64,000 bases of DNA from contig JBBSGI010000009.1 of assembly GCA_038254365.1 (NCBI GenBank), positions 1 to 64,000 of the forward strand, in the 5' to 3' direction. Each line of letters starts with the position of its first letter. Position 1 is the stretch's first letter. This document shows positions 1-7,684 of the stretch, in pieces. Under the pieces are notes generated by a model. It did no database searches. It had not been told where the DNA came from and worked only from the letters and a program-made list of their open reading frames with translations. Source of the stretch: JAWWPG01 sp038254365 (lineage in GTDB: Bacteria; Actinomycetota; Actinomycetes; Propionibacteriales; Nocardioidaceae). A program made the position numbers and the translations under genes.

Positions 1-71
1 CGTACCAACCGGCCCGCACTACCAACGACTTCGCATGCTCTGGCATCGGACAGGTGGGAACTTCCATGGAT

Positions 72-135
72 TCCACGCTATCTGATATCCACGCTAAGCG
101 ACATAGGACATACGTTCGACTCAGCGTAGGATATC
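72..135. repeat. Direct and inverted repeats in the alkB-like promoter
   Basis: The 9-mer TCCACGCTA occurs at 72-80 and again at 88-96. The second copy is part of a longer arm (84-95, GATATCC then ACGCT) that is repeated in inverted form at 123-135 (AGCGT, one extra base, GGATATC). The right arm covers the AGGA ribosome-binding site at 128-131, so a protein or RNA structure here could affect both transcription and translation. The repeats are visible; a regulatory role is inferred. Confidence 0.5.
104..119 (+). promoter_or_regulatory. Candidate LexA (SOS) box overlapping a -10 element
   Basis: Bases 104-119 match 13 of 16 positions of the actinobacterial SOS-box consensus TCGAACATRTGTTCGA. 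The right half-site GTTCGA is perfect and the left half is GGAC instead of GAAC. A -10-like TACGTT (111-116) lies inside it. The site is about 20 bases before an AlkB-like gene, a family often induced by DNA damage. LexA binding is inferred. Confidence 0.5.
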
Positions 136-138
136 GCC

Positions 139-771
139 ATGACGTTGACCTACCAGGGTTCGCTGCTTGACCTACCCGCCGGCCATCCCCAGTTCGGCGA
201 CCTCGCCGAGCTCCAGCGCACCAGCCTCACCCACGGGGCCTGGGTGGACGTGCTGCCCGGGTGGATCTCGGGCTCGGACGACCTGTTCGTGAAGCTGGTC
301 GAGGAGGTCCCTTGGCATGCCGAGCGCCGTCAGATGTATGAGCGGGTCGTCGACGTGCCACGCCTCCTGAGCTGGTACGGCGAAGGCGCCGTACTGCCTG
401 ACCCGTTGCTTGCAGAAGCGCGTGACCGGCTGAGCAAGCACTACCGACGCGAGCTCGGGAGCGATTTCGTCACGGCGGGCCTGTGTTACTACCGCGACGG
501 CAACGACAGCGTTGCCTGGCATGGGGACACCATCGGGCGCAGCCGATGGCAGGACACCATGGTGGCGATCGTGTCTCTCGGGGCGGCCCGTCGGCTGTCG
601 TTACGCCTTCGCGGGGGCGGCGGCCGCCCGTTCAACTTCAACCTGGGTCATGGCGACCTGATCGTGATGGGCGGCTCCTGCCAGCGGACCTGGGAGCACG
701 CCATCTTGAAGACCGCCAGACCGGTCGGGCCACGGATCAGCGTCCAGTTCAGACCGGCGGGCGTGCGCTGA
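139..771 (+). CDS. AlkB-like Fe(II)/2-oxoglutarate dioxygenase
   Basis: The 210-residue protein belongs to the AlkB family, which removes alkyl groups from nucleic-acid bases by iron- and 2-oxoglutarate-dependent oxidation in the cytoplasm. The iron ligands are visible as H128-x-D130 (WHGD) and H187 (WEHA). The 2-oxoglutarate-binding arginine and the family's second arginine are at about R199 and R205. The short length fits the single-domain actinobacterial type. The start has AGGA seven bases upstream. The gene stands alone, with an SOS-box-like site and nested repeats just upstream, so damage induction is plausible. The exact substrate (DNA, RNA or protein) cannot be told. Confidence 0.88.
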   Translation: MTLTYQGSLLDLPAGHPQFGDLAELQRTSLTHGAWVDVLPGWISGSDDLFVKLVEEVPWHAERRQMYERVVDVPRLLSWYGEGAVLPDPLLAEARDRLSKHYRRELGSDFVTAGLCYYRDGNDSVAWHGDTIGRSRWQDTMVAIVSLGAARRLSLRLRGGGGRPFNFNLGHGDLIVMGGSCQRTWEHAILKTARPVGPRISVQFRPAGVR

Positions 772-912
772 CTTCCTCCCCGTCGAGAGTCAACCACTTG
801 CCGCGATGGACCCGGTGGAGTGCACGACCACGGCCTCCGGCAGCGACGTACATCCGCGTGAGCTCGAAACCCTAGCCGGTACTACGGACATCGACGTGCC
901 GGTGGCTGGTCG

Positions 913-918
913 TAGAGT
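913..918 (+). promoter_or_regulatory. -10 element for the pentapeptide gene (leaderless)
   Basis: TAGAGT lies six bases before the ATG at 925, the spacing expected when transcription begins at the start codon. No ribosome-binding site is visible in the short gap. Confidence 0.5.
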
Positions 919-924
919 TCCGGA

Positions 925-1605
925 ATGGCCAAGCGGGCGAAACCCCGGCTGCCGGTGGCCGCGCGGGTGGCCACGCTTCCGCTGGACGACCTGGTTGACG
1001 AGGTTCTGCTGGCAGACCTGCGGTACGAAGGCCTCGACCTGTCGGCACGACGCACCAGTCTGCTCGACGTTGAGGGGTGCCGGTTCGACGCAAGCAACCT
1101 GGCCGGCGGGCGGTTCGACAAGGTGACCATCATCGACTCGGCGTTCGATCGGTGCGACCTGGCCAACCTGAGTCTGGCCCACTCGTCGTTGTCCCGGGTC
1201 GAGCTGACCGGATGCCGGGCCACCGGCCTCCTCCTTGGTGGTGTGCTGCTTCGTCATGTGCTGCTGCAAGACTGCCTGGCGGACCTCAGCGTGTTCCGGT
1301 TCGCGACGTTGCAGCAGGTCCAGCTGGTGGACTGTCGGCTGCAGGGGGCCGATTTCATCTCCGCCGACCTCAGCGGCGCGTTCTTCCGCCGCTGCGATCT
1401 GTCCCGAGCCGACCTGTCGCAGGCGAAGGCGCGCGGGGCGGTGTTCGTCGACTGCACCTGGGACGGTGTCCGTGGGGTCTCGAGCCTGGCGGGCGCGACC
1501 ATCGTGCACGGCTCGCCGCTCGATGCGCATGCGTTCATGGTCGCCACCGCAAGCAGCCTGGGCATCCGGCTGGGGGATCCAGCCGACTTCCCCGAAGAGG
1601 GCTGA
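925..1605 (+). CDS. Pentapeptide-repeat protein
   Basis: The 226-residue protein is built largely of A(D/N)LXX-type repeats between about residues 38 and 190, such as ADLSG, CDLSR and ADLSQ. Such repeats form a right-handed quadrilateral beta helix. Some family members (MfpA, Qnr) mimic DNA and protect gyrase from quinolones, but most have no known role, and nothing here shows gyrase binding. There is no signal peptide. The C-terminal 35 residues lie outside the repeats. The gene converges on tmsB with only three bases between stop codons. Confidence 0.85.
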   Translation: MAKRAKPRLPVAARVATLPLDDLVDEVLLADLRYEGLDLSARRTSLLDVEGCRFDASNLAGGRFDKVTIIDSAFDRCDLANLSLAHSSLSRVELTGCRATGLLLGGVLLRHVLLQDCLADLSVFRFATLQQVQLVDCRLQGADFISADLSGAFFRRCDLSRADLSQAKARGAVFVDCTWDGVRGVSSLAGATIVHGSPLDAHAFMVATASSLGIRLGDPADFPEEG

Positions 1606-1608
1606 GCC

Positions 1609-2874
1609 TCAGCTGGCCCAGGTGGGGCGCAGCGGGAACGCCGCGTCGCCGCCTGGTCCTACCCGCACCCCGAGCACCTGGTGGAGCTGGATCTCGTTGC
1701 GCTCGAAGGCCAGACGTGACCCCGCCATGTACAGGCCCCAGACCCTGGCTGTCGGCTGGCCGACCTCCGCGACGCAGGCCTCCCAGTTGTCGCGAAGGTT
1801 CGCGCACCAGTGCTTGAGGGTGAGGGCATAGTGCTCGCGGAGGTTCTCCTCGTGCCGCACCTCGAACCCGGCATCCTGAGCGGCGGCGATGATCGTGCCG
1901 GAGCCGGTGAGCTCGCCGTCAGGGAAGACGTAGCGGTCGATGAACGCCCCGGTCTTCACCTGCCCGTTGTTGGTGGGACGGGTGATGCAGTGGTTGAGCA
2001 GGCGGCCACCGTCGTGGAGCCTGTCCCGCAGGTACCCGAAGTACGCGGGGTAGTTGGCCACCCCCACATGCTCGAGCAGCCCGATCGAGCTGACCGCGTC
2101 GTAGTGCGAACCCGGTGAGTCCCGGTAGTCGGCGTGCCGGATCGTGATCTGGTCGGTCAGGCCCTCCCGCTCGACCGCTTCCTCCGCCCAGGAGGCCTGC
2201 TCCCTCGACAAGGTGACCCCCACCGCATGTACCCCGTAGTGCTTGGCCGCGTGCAGCGACATCCCACCCCAGCCGCAGCCCACGTCGAGCAACCGCATCC
2301 CGCGGGAGAGGCCGAGCTTGCGGGCCACCAGATCGAACTTCTCCTCCTGGGCTTCTTCCAGGCTCGCGTCCGGTTTCGGGAAGACGGCGCAGGTGTACGC
2401 CATCGAGGGGCCGAGAACCCGCCGGTAGAAGGCGTTGGAGACGTCGTAGTGGTGGTGGATCGCCTCGGCGTCGCGCCGCTTCGAATGGCGCAAACCTTCC
2501 GCGGTACGGCGCCACCGGGGCAGCGTCTCCTGGGCCGGCGGGGGCGGCGGCACCAGGTTGCGCCAGCCCATGGCCTTCACCATCACGGCCACCTCGCGCG
2601 GTGACGGTCTGCGCAGGCGCCACGAGCCCAACGCCTTGAACGCCTCGTAGGGATCGCCTGGGTGGGCACCGTCGACGTCGAGGTCGCCGGCCACGTAGGC
2701 CCGGCCGAGGCCGAGGTCACCCGGCGCGGTCGCGACGTACCGGAGCCCGCGCTCCGTCCGCAGCTGCAGGGTGTACTGCGCGTCCGTGGGGCCGAAGCTG
2801 CTGCCGTCGTACGCCTCGAAGCGCATCGGTGGAGTGTCCTCGACCATCATCTGAAGGATCTCCGCGATCTTCAC
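1609..2874 (-). CDS. tmsB: TmsB-like fatty-acyl methyltransferase (CFA synthase family)
   Basis: This 421-residue cyclopropane-fatty-acid-synthase-family enzyme carries the SAM-binding motif LLDVGCGWGG near residue 197. Family members transfer a methyl(ene) from SAM to the double bond of unsaturated phospholipid acyl chains. The gene directly follows a flavin oxidoreductase, and that pairing is the known arrangement for making 10-methyl (tuberculostearic-type) fatty acids: TmsB forms a 10-methylene product and TmsA reduces it. The GTG start at 2874 overlaps the TGA of tmsA (GTGA), so translation is coupled. A plain cyclopropane synthase remains possible, but the tmsA partner argues against it. 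Confidence 0.8.
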   Translation of the reverse strand: MKIAEILQMMVEDTPPMRFEAYDGSSFGPTDAQYTLQLRTERGLRYVATAPGDLGLGRAYVAGDLDVDGAHPGDPYEAFKALGSWRLRRPSPREVAVMVKAMGWRNLVPPPPPAQETLPRWRRTAEGLRHSKRRDAEAIHHHYDVSNAFYRRVLGPSMAYTCAVFPKPDASLEEAQEEKFDLVARKLGLSRGMRLLDVGCGWGGMSLHAAKHYGVHAVGVTLSREQASWAEEAVEREGLTDQITIRHADYRDSPGSHYDAVSSIGLLEHVGVANYPAYFGYLRDRLHDGGRLLNHCITRPTNNGQVKTGAFIDRYVFPDGELTGSGTIIAAAQDAGFEVRHEENLREHYALTLKHWCANLRDNWEACVAEVGQPTARVWGLYMAGSRLAFERNEIQLHQVLGVRVGPGGDAAFPLRPTWAS

Positions 2875-4268
2875 TGATGTCTCACCACCTTCTGATAGAA
2901 GCTCGTCAACCGGTGAGCGGGGTCGTACTCGTCCTTGACCGCGGCGTAAGCCTTTCCGCCGTAGGTCTGCGCGAAGGTGTCCTCGTCGTAGTAGACGTCG
3001 GAGTAGAGCGACTTGTGGCCGTCGTGCCCGGCGACGGCGGCTTCGACGATCTTGTTGACGTCGCCGTCGGACCGCCCCGGCTCGATCGTGACGGTTCCCC
3101 AGAAGCCCACGTTGACATAGAGCTGGCCGGCGGCCAAGGGGTAAAGCGGCCACTCCCGGGCGCCGGTGCCAAGGCGAAGCGCGATCGGGCAGAGCCAGAC
3201 TGGCCGCATGGTGACGTGCTCATCGAACCAGCGCAGGAACTCGGCAGTGCGCTCCACCGGAATCTCGACGTCCTGGATGACCCGCTCGACGTCGGGCCTG
3301 CCGCGCATCCGTTGCAGCCTGGCGTAGGCGCCGAAGCGGTTCTCCAGACCGACGAGCCTGTGGTACACGTCGCTGCGTCTCCACCTGCGCGGCCATAACC
3401 GCCGTACCAGCCGATGCTGCGCGCCGAACGTGCCCGAGCACCAGAACCAGTCGGTGTCCCACCGCCACAGGTAGTCGTGCACGGTGAGGACGTCGTACGA
3501 GCGTTCCCGGATGGAGCGGTAGTAGATCTCCTGGCCGGTGTAGTCGCTGGCCTGGAGCAAACCCGACTCGCTGAGCTTTGACGCCCACCGGCCCAAGGTC
3601 AGATAGGCCTCGTCCGGGGCGAATACCACTCCGTCGACGAAGTCGACCGTTTCACCCTCCCACGCCGAGTCATGGCACACCGCGCTGATCGCCCCGGCGA
3701 GCGCGTCGAAATCGTCGAACGGCACATGGCGGAGGGCGACGTACGGCGCCACCGACTCCAGCTCGATCCTGATCCGGACCGCATAGCCGAGACTGCCGAA
3801 CGAGTTGGGGAACGCGGCGAACAGGTCTGCATGCGGCCCCTCGGGTCCACAGGTCACGATGGCGCCGGCGCCGGTGAGGATGTCCATCTCGAGGACGGAC
3901 TCGTGCGGAAGGCCGTTGCGGTACGACGACGACTCGATGCCGAGCCCACTGATCGCGCCGCCGAGGGTGATGGTCTTGAGCTGCGGGACCACCAGTGGCA
4001 TCAGGCCGTGCGGCAACGTCGCGGCCACCAGATGCTCGTATGTGCACATCCCCTGCACGTCGGCGGTGCGGGCGACTGGATCGACCGCGATGACGCCGTC
4101 CAGGCCAGCCACGTCCAGCCCGACCGTGGGGGCAGCGGTGCGGCGGCGGAAGAGGTTCGACGTGTGCTTGGCCAGCCGGACCGGCTGGCCTGAGGGGATC
4201 GCGGCGTACGACTCGCGAAGCGATGCCACGGCGGCTTCGTGCTGGCGCGCCTTGTCAGTGCCGGCCAC
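2871..4268 (-). CDS. tmsA: TmsA-like FAD-binding oxidoreductase
   Basis: The 465-residue protein has an N-terminal PCMH-type FAD domain (about residues 40-200) with the repeated-hydrophobic pattern PHGLMPLVVPQ and the Gly-rich turn LGGAISGLGIES. An FAD-linked oxidase C-terminal domain follows. In the 10-methyl fatty acid pathway this partner reduces the methylene intermediate made by TmsB. The start is taken as GTG at 4268, because TACAGT lies six bases upstream and no ribosome-binding site is present, which suggests a leaderless mRNA. Longer in-frame sequence upstream is not conserved-looking and overlaps the neighbouring gene. No tmsC-like gene adjoins the pair. Confidence 0.78.
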   Translation of the reverse strand: MAGTDKARQHEAAVASLRESYAAIPSGQPVRLAKHTSNLFRRRTAAPTVGLDVAGLDGVIAVDPVARTADVQGMCTYEHLVAATLPHGLMPLVVPQLKTITLGGAISGLGIESSSYRNGLPHESVLEMDILTGAGAIVTCGPEGPHADLFAAFPNSFGSLGYAVRIRIELESVAPYVALRHVPFDDFDALAGAISAVCHDSAWEGETVDFVDGVVFAPDEAYLTLGRWASKLSESGLLQASDYTGQEIYYRSIRERSYDVLTVHDYLWRWDTDWFWCSGTFGAQHRLVRRLWPRRWRRSDVYHRLVGLENRFGAYARLQRMRGRPDVERVIQDVEIPVERTAEFLRWFDEHVTMRPVWLCPIALRLGTGAREWPLYPLAAGQLYVNVGFWGTVTIEPGRSDGDVNKIVEAAVAGHDGHKSLYSDVYYDEDTFAQTYGGKAYAAVKDEYDPAHRLTSFYQKVVRHQ

Positions 4269-4274
4269 CCCGAC

Positions 4275-4280
4275 ACTGTA
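4275..4280 (-). promoter_or_regulatory. -10 element for tmsAB (leaderless)
   Basis: On the minus strand TACAGT is followed by six bases and then the GTG of tmsA. The tmsAB pair would be transcribed from here. Confidence 0.45.
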
Positions 4281-4339
4281 GTGCGTCTCGGAGGAGTCAG
4301 TTCCGCAGTCTGCCGGGCTGGGGGTGCGGACCGAGGGTG

Positions 4340-4840
4340 CTACTCGGTGAATGCGTCGAAGGCCTTCGTCAGGGCGCTGGGTTGGGTGGGGCGACGAGGA
4401 GCCCTCTCCCGGAGCTCGATCATCTCTGCCCCGAGGTCCTTCAGCTGGTTGCGCCCGAGAGCCTCGCGCACCTGGGGGAACCACTCGTCCTCCTCTTCCT
4501 CCATGTGGTGCCGGACGTTCTCGATGAGAACCGTGGTCTTGGCGGTGAAGCGCTCGTCGTCGGGCGACATCGTCGACAGCTCCATACAGAGCACGTCCGC
4601 GACGTGGTGCTCCTCGTATGACTCCAACACATCGTCCTCGAGGTCCGGGACCAGCTCCCGTACCCGGGGGTACATCCCCTCGTTCTCGATGTAGGTGTGC
4701 ACCGTGAGCAGCTCGAGGATCTTGTCGACGACCTTGCCGCGGGCGGCGTCTGCGTCGTCACCCAGCTTCTCGAACTCACGGAACAGCCGACGAATCTCGA
4801 CGTGGTCCTGCTTGAGGATCACGATGGCGTCTGTGGACAT
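4340..4840 (-). CDS. Hemerythrin HHE cation-binding domain protein
   Basis: The 166-residue helical protein has the His/Glu pattern of hemerythrin-like diiron proteins: KQDH near residue 12, HTYIENEGMYP, EEHH, and RHHMEEEEDEWFP. These residues can bind two irons and sense or handle oxygen, nitric oxide or iron. The ATG at 4840 has GAGGAG six bases upstream; further upstream in-frame sequence lacks the family pattern. It is read in the same direction as tmsAB but ends 71 bases before the leaderless tmsA start, so it is probably a separate unit. The function is known only at family level. Confidence 0.85.
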   Translation of the reverse strand: MSTDAIVILKQDHVEIRRLFREFEKLGDDADAARGKVVDKILELLTVHTYIENEGMYPRVRELVPDLEDDVLESYEEHHVADVLCMELSTMSPDDERFTAKTTVLIENVRHHMEEEEDEWFPQVREALGRNQLKDLGAEMIELRERAPRRPTQPSALTKAFDAFTE

Positions 4841-4932
4841 GCTCACTCCTCGCCGGACTTGGGGTACCCATCCTTCGTACCCAGTTTCCGGTGCCCCAAC
4901 CGCTCCTTGGTAGGCAGTGAGAGGGTAGAGGC

Positions 4933-5223
4933 ATGTGCCGAAACATCCGAGTGCTGCACAACTTCGAGCCACCCACGACCCAGGACGAGATCCAGTCCGC
5001 CGCGCTGCAGTACGTTCGGAAGGTCAGCGGGATCGGCAAACCGTCGCTCGCCAACGAAGAGGCCATGGCGCAGGCCGTGGCCGCCGTGGCAGCTGCGACG
5101 TCGACTCTGCTGGACGCCCTCGTGACGCGTGCGCCTCCCAAGGACCGCGATGTCGAGCGTGCCAAGGCCCGGGAGCGCGGACTCAGACGGGTCGAGCAGA
5201 CCGTCGCCGCGGCGCGCGCCTGA
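4933..5223 (+). CDS. DUF2277 family protein
   Basis: This 96-residue protein opens with the family hallmark MCRNIRVLHNFEPP, followed by EIQSAALQYVRKVSG and a C-terminal charged helix. DUF2277 proteins are short, cytoplasmic and common in actinobacteria; their role is unknown. The start has GAGGG about eight bases upstream. It is divergent from the hemerythrin gene, and the intervening 92 bases must hold both promoters. The gene ends just ahead of the trpS leader promoter. Confidence 0.85.
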   Translation: MCRNIRVLHNFEPPTTQDEIQSAALQYVRKVSGIGKPSLANEEAMAQAVAAVAAATSTLLDALVTRAPPKDRDVERAKARERGLRRVEQTVAAARA

Positions 5224-5249
5224 CCTTTCGCCCCACTGGGGGTGCGGGC

Positions 5250-5255
5250 TATCAT
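5250..5255 (+). promoter_or_regulatory. -10 element of the trpS leader
   Basis: TATCAT is seven bases before the GTG of the leader peptide, so the leader is probably translated from a leaderless transcript. A weak TTTCGC at 5226-5231 sits at -35 spacing. Confidence 0.5.
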
Positions 5256-5262
5256 CGATGCC

Positions 5263-5313
5263 GTGACCTCGACCGCGCGCATCGCCTACCGTCGTGAGTG
5301 GTGGCTGCCCTGA
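5263..5313 (+). CDS. Trp-Trp leader peptide of trpS
   Basis: A GTG-started frame encodes the 16-residue peptide MTSTARIAYRREWWLP, with two adjacent TGG tryptophan codons (5299-5304) three codons from the stop. Tandem Trp codons are very rare by chance. They sit directly upstream of a tryptophanyl-tRNA synthetase gene and of inverted repeats able to form alternative structures. This is the standard layout of ribosome-mediated attenuation: stalling at the Trp codons when charged tRNA-Trp is low would favour readthrough into trpS. The peptide itself is not expected to have another function. Confidence 0.82.
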   Translation: MTSTARIAYRREWWLP

Positions 5314-5336
5314 CGGGCGGACTGCCGAGTCATCTC

Positions 5337-5391
5337 TGACCAACCAGCCGTCTCACGTGGGCGGCTGTCTTGATGTCTGGTCACGTGAGGC
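5337..5391 (+). promoter_or_regulatory. Transcription attenuator of trpS
   Basis: One hairpin pairs 5346-5352 with 5360-5366 (AGCCGTC with GGCGGCT) and is followed by a T-containing stretch, so it can act as a terminator. Competing pairings are CTCACGTG (5352-5359) with CACGTGAG (5382-5389), and TGACCA (5337-5342) with TGGTCA (5378-5383). These exclude the first stem. The order leader peptide, competing stems, gene is that of a classical attenuator. Which stem forms under which condition is inferred. Confidence 0.65.
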
Positions 5392-5409
5392 CCCTTCCCA
5401 GGAGCCGAC

Positions 5410-6429
5410 ATGAACGACACCTTCCATCCGCGAGACGCGTCGAGCCATCCGCGAGTCCTCTCCGGCATCACGCCGAGCGGGCCGCTGACGCTGGGCAACT
5501 ACCTCGGAGCCCTCAAACGCTTCGTTGATGGCCAAGGCGGCGAGAACGGCTTCTTCTTCGTGGCGGACCTGCACGCCTTGACGACGCCGTCCCCTCCCGC
5601 CCGGGTCCGTGAGCTCACCCTGCAGGCCGCAGCCCTGTTCCTCGCGTCCGGGCTCGACCCGGATGCGTCGACGGTGTTCGTGCAGTCACACGTCCGGGCG
5701 CACGTCGAGCTGTCGTACCTGCTGGAGTCGACCGCACATGTGGGTGAGATGAGCCGGATGATCCAGTTCAAGGAGAAGGGCGGACGGCCAGGGACCAGGG
5801 CCAGCCTCTTCACCTATCCGTGCCTGATGGCGGCCGACATCCTGCTGTACGAATCGCATCGGGTGCCCGTTGGGGGCGACCAGAGCCAGCACGTCGAGCT
5901 CTGCCGTGATCTGGCCGTCCGCTTCAACCGCGAGTACGGCGAGACGTTCGTGGTGCCGGAGCTCGCCCCGGCGGCGCTGGCCACCAGGGTGGCTGACCTG
6001 GCGGAGCCGTCGGACAAGATGAACAAGTCCGCGCCCGACGACGCGGCCGGCGTGATCCGCATGCTGGACGACCCAGACGTCGTGCGCCGCAAGCTCATGC
6101 GCGCCGTCACGGACTGCGACGGCGAGGTCCGGTACGACCCACTGACGAAACCGGGCGTCTCCAACCTGCTGGACATCCTGGCCGCCGCCCAGTGCGGTGA
6201 CCCTCGCGTACTGGCCGAGGACTTCACCTCGTACGGCTCATTGAAGGCGACCGTCGCCGAGGCGGTTGTCGCGCTTCTGCAGCCGGTCCGGGAACGCTAC
6301 GCCCTCCTGCGCGACGACCCGCGAGCCCTCGTGTCCACCCTCGCTGTCGGCGCGGAACGGGCCTCCCGGCAAGCCGAGCAGGTGCTGCGACGGGCCAGGG
6401 TAGCCATGGGGCTGTTGGCGCCGTCGTGA
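5410..6429 (+). CDS. trpS: Tryptophanyl-tRNA synthetase, possibly an auxiliary attenuated form
   Basis: The 339-residue class I synthetase charges tRNA-Trp. It shows the HIGH-equivalent region SGPLTLGNYLG near residues 21-31 and a KMSKS-equivalent KMNKS at 203-207, with Asn replacing the usual Ser. The gene has AGGAG five bases before ATG and lies downstream of a Trp leader attenuator. In Streptomyces, an auxiliary, indolmycin-resistant TrpRS is known to be controlled by ribosome-mediated attenuation, and the leader plus the variant loop suggest this gene may be of that kind. It could also be the sole TrpRS; a second copy would lie outside the window. Confidence 0.9.
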   Translation: MNDTFHPRDASSHPRVLSGITPSGPLTLGNYLGALKRFVDGQGGENGFFFVADLHALTTPSPPARVRELTLQAAALFLASGLDPDASTVFVQSHVRAHVELSYLLESTAHVGEMSRMIQFKEKGGRPGTRASLFTYPCLMAADILLYESHRVPVGGDQSQHVELCRDLAVRFNREYGETFVVPELAPAALATRVADLAEPSDKMNKSAPDDAAGVIRMLDDPDVVRRKLMRAVTDCDGEVRYDPLTKPGVSNLLDILAAAQCGDPRVLAEDFTSYGSLKATVAEAVVALLQPVRERYALLRDDPRALVSTLAVGAERASRQAEQVLRRARVAMGLLAPS

Positions 6430-6456
6430 CGACCGTCTTCCGGTGAATCTCGGTCG
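6430..6456 (+). terminator. Weak hairpin after trpS
   Basis: CGACCG directly after the trpS stop pairs with CGGTCG at 6451-6456 across a 15-base loop. There is no T-run, so this is only a possible terminator. Confidence 0.25.
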
Positions 6457-6598
6457 GTGAAGCGCTGCCGTGGGACAAGCGCTGGGAAGACCTGCTGCCG
6501 GCCCATCAAGCCCAGCTCGAGGGCCGAATCGGGCCACCTCCGGTAGCGTGATGGCGGGCAGGAGCGCCCATGTCGTCGCCACCGTGGAGGGTCACCAC

Positions 6599-7684
6599 AT
6601 GTCGCAGATCGTGCAGGGCGTCATCGCTCGTGAGAAGGGGTCACCTGTCGAGGTGGTGAACGTCGTCGTACCGGATCCGGGGCCGGGGGAGGCGTTGGTG
6701 CAGATCCAGGCGTGCGGCGTCTGCCATACGGACCTGCACTACCGCGAGGGCGGGATCGGCACGGATTTCCCTTACCTGCTTGGCCATGAGGCCGCCGGCG
6801 TCGTGGAGGCGGTAGGTGAGGGCGTAGTCGGGCTCGACGCAGGGGACTACGTGGTCCTCAACTGGCGAGCGGTCTGTGGGCAGTGTCGCGCCTGCCGCAG
6901 GGGCCGGCCCTGGTACTGCTTCAACACGTTCAACGCGGCTCAGAAGATGACGCTCGAAGACGACACGGAGCTGTCACCGGCGCTCGGGATAGGCGCGTTC
7001 ATCGACAAGACTCTGGTCCATGCCGGGCAGTGCACCAAGGTCGACAGGGCCGCGCCGGCGACCGTGGCCGGGCTGCTCGGGTGCGGGGTCATGGCAGGTA
7101 TCGGAGCGGCGATCAACACCGGCGGCGTGACTCGCGGCGACTCGGTGGCCGTGATCGGCTGCGGCGGCGTCGGGGCGGCAGCCGTCGCGGGCTCCGTACT
7201 GGCCGGCGCCCGGACCGTCATCGGCATCGACATCGACGAGCGCAAGCTCGCCAACGCTTCGAAGCTCGGGGCGACGCACGTCATCGACGCGCGGGACGTC
7301 GACGTCGTCGCGGCAGTCCAGGAGCTGACGTCGGGATTCGGCGCCGACGTAGTCATCGACGCCGTCGGCACGCCGGAGACCTGGAAGCAGGCGTTCTACG
7401 CGCGAGACCTGGCCGGCACGGTCGTCCTCGTCGGTGTCCCGATGCCGGACGCGACTTTGGAGCTTCCGCTCCTCGACGTGTTCGGCCGAGGTGGCGCGCT
7501 CAAGTCGTCGTGGTACGGCGACTGCCTGCCGAGCCGCGACTTTCCGATGCTCATCGACCTCTATCTGCAGGGACGCCTGCCGCTGGACGCCTTCGTCTCC
7601 GAGACCATCGACCTGGACGCGGTGGAGGCGGCGTTCGACCGGATGCACACCGGCGACATCCTCCGATCTGTGGTGGTGCTGTGA
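6599..7684 (+). CDS. mscR: S-(hydroxymethyl)mycothiol dehydrogenase / S-nitrosomycothiol reductase
   Basis: This 361-residue zinc-dependent alcohol dehydrogenase oxidises the mycothiol adduct of formaldehyde and reduces S-nitrosomycothiol, protecting against formaldehyde and nitric oxide. It has the same length and very similar sequence to mycobacterial MscR. Visible features are the catalytic-zinc segment CGVCHTD, the GHEAAG zinc/His region, the structural-zinc cysteines GQCRACRRGRPWYC, and the NAD-binding glycines VIGCGGVGAAAVAG. The ATG has GGAGG eight bases upstream. The downstream MBL gene overlaps by GTGA, so the two are translationally coupled, as in mycobacteria. Confidence 0.93.
   Translation: MSQIVQGVIAREKGSPVEVVNVVVPDPGPGEALVQIQACGVCHTDLHYREGGIGTDFPYLLGHEAAGVVEAVGEGVVGLDAGDYVVLNWRAVCGQCRACRRGRPWYCFNTFNAAQKMTLEDDTELSPALGIGAFIDKTLVHAGQCTKVDRAAPATVAGLLGCGVMAGIGAAINTGGVTRGDSVAVIGCGGVGAAAVAGSVLAGARTVIGIDIDERKLANASKLGATHVIDARDVDVVAAVQELTSGFGADVVIDAVGTPETWKQAFYARDLAGTVVLVGVPMPDATLELPLLDVFGRGGALKSSWYGDCLPSRDFPMLIDLYLQGRLPLDAFVSETIDLDAVEAAFDRMHTGDILRSVVVL

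Noticed and set aside
2662..2877. Plus-strand frames opposite tmsB and similar antisense frames throughout
   Set aside because: High GC content creates long open frames opposite real genes; they lack motifs and starts with ribosome sites.
5258..5265. ATG at 5258 as the trpS leader start
   Set aside because: It meets a stop after two codons; the GTG at 5263 gives the frame with tandem Trp codons.
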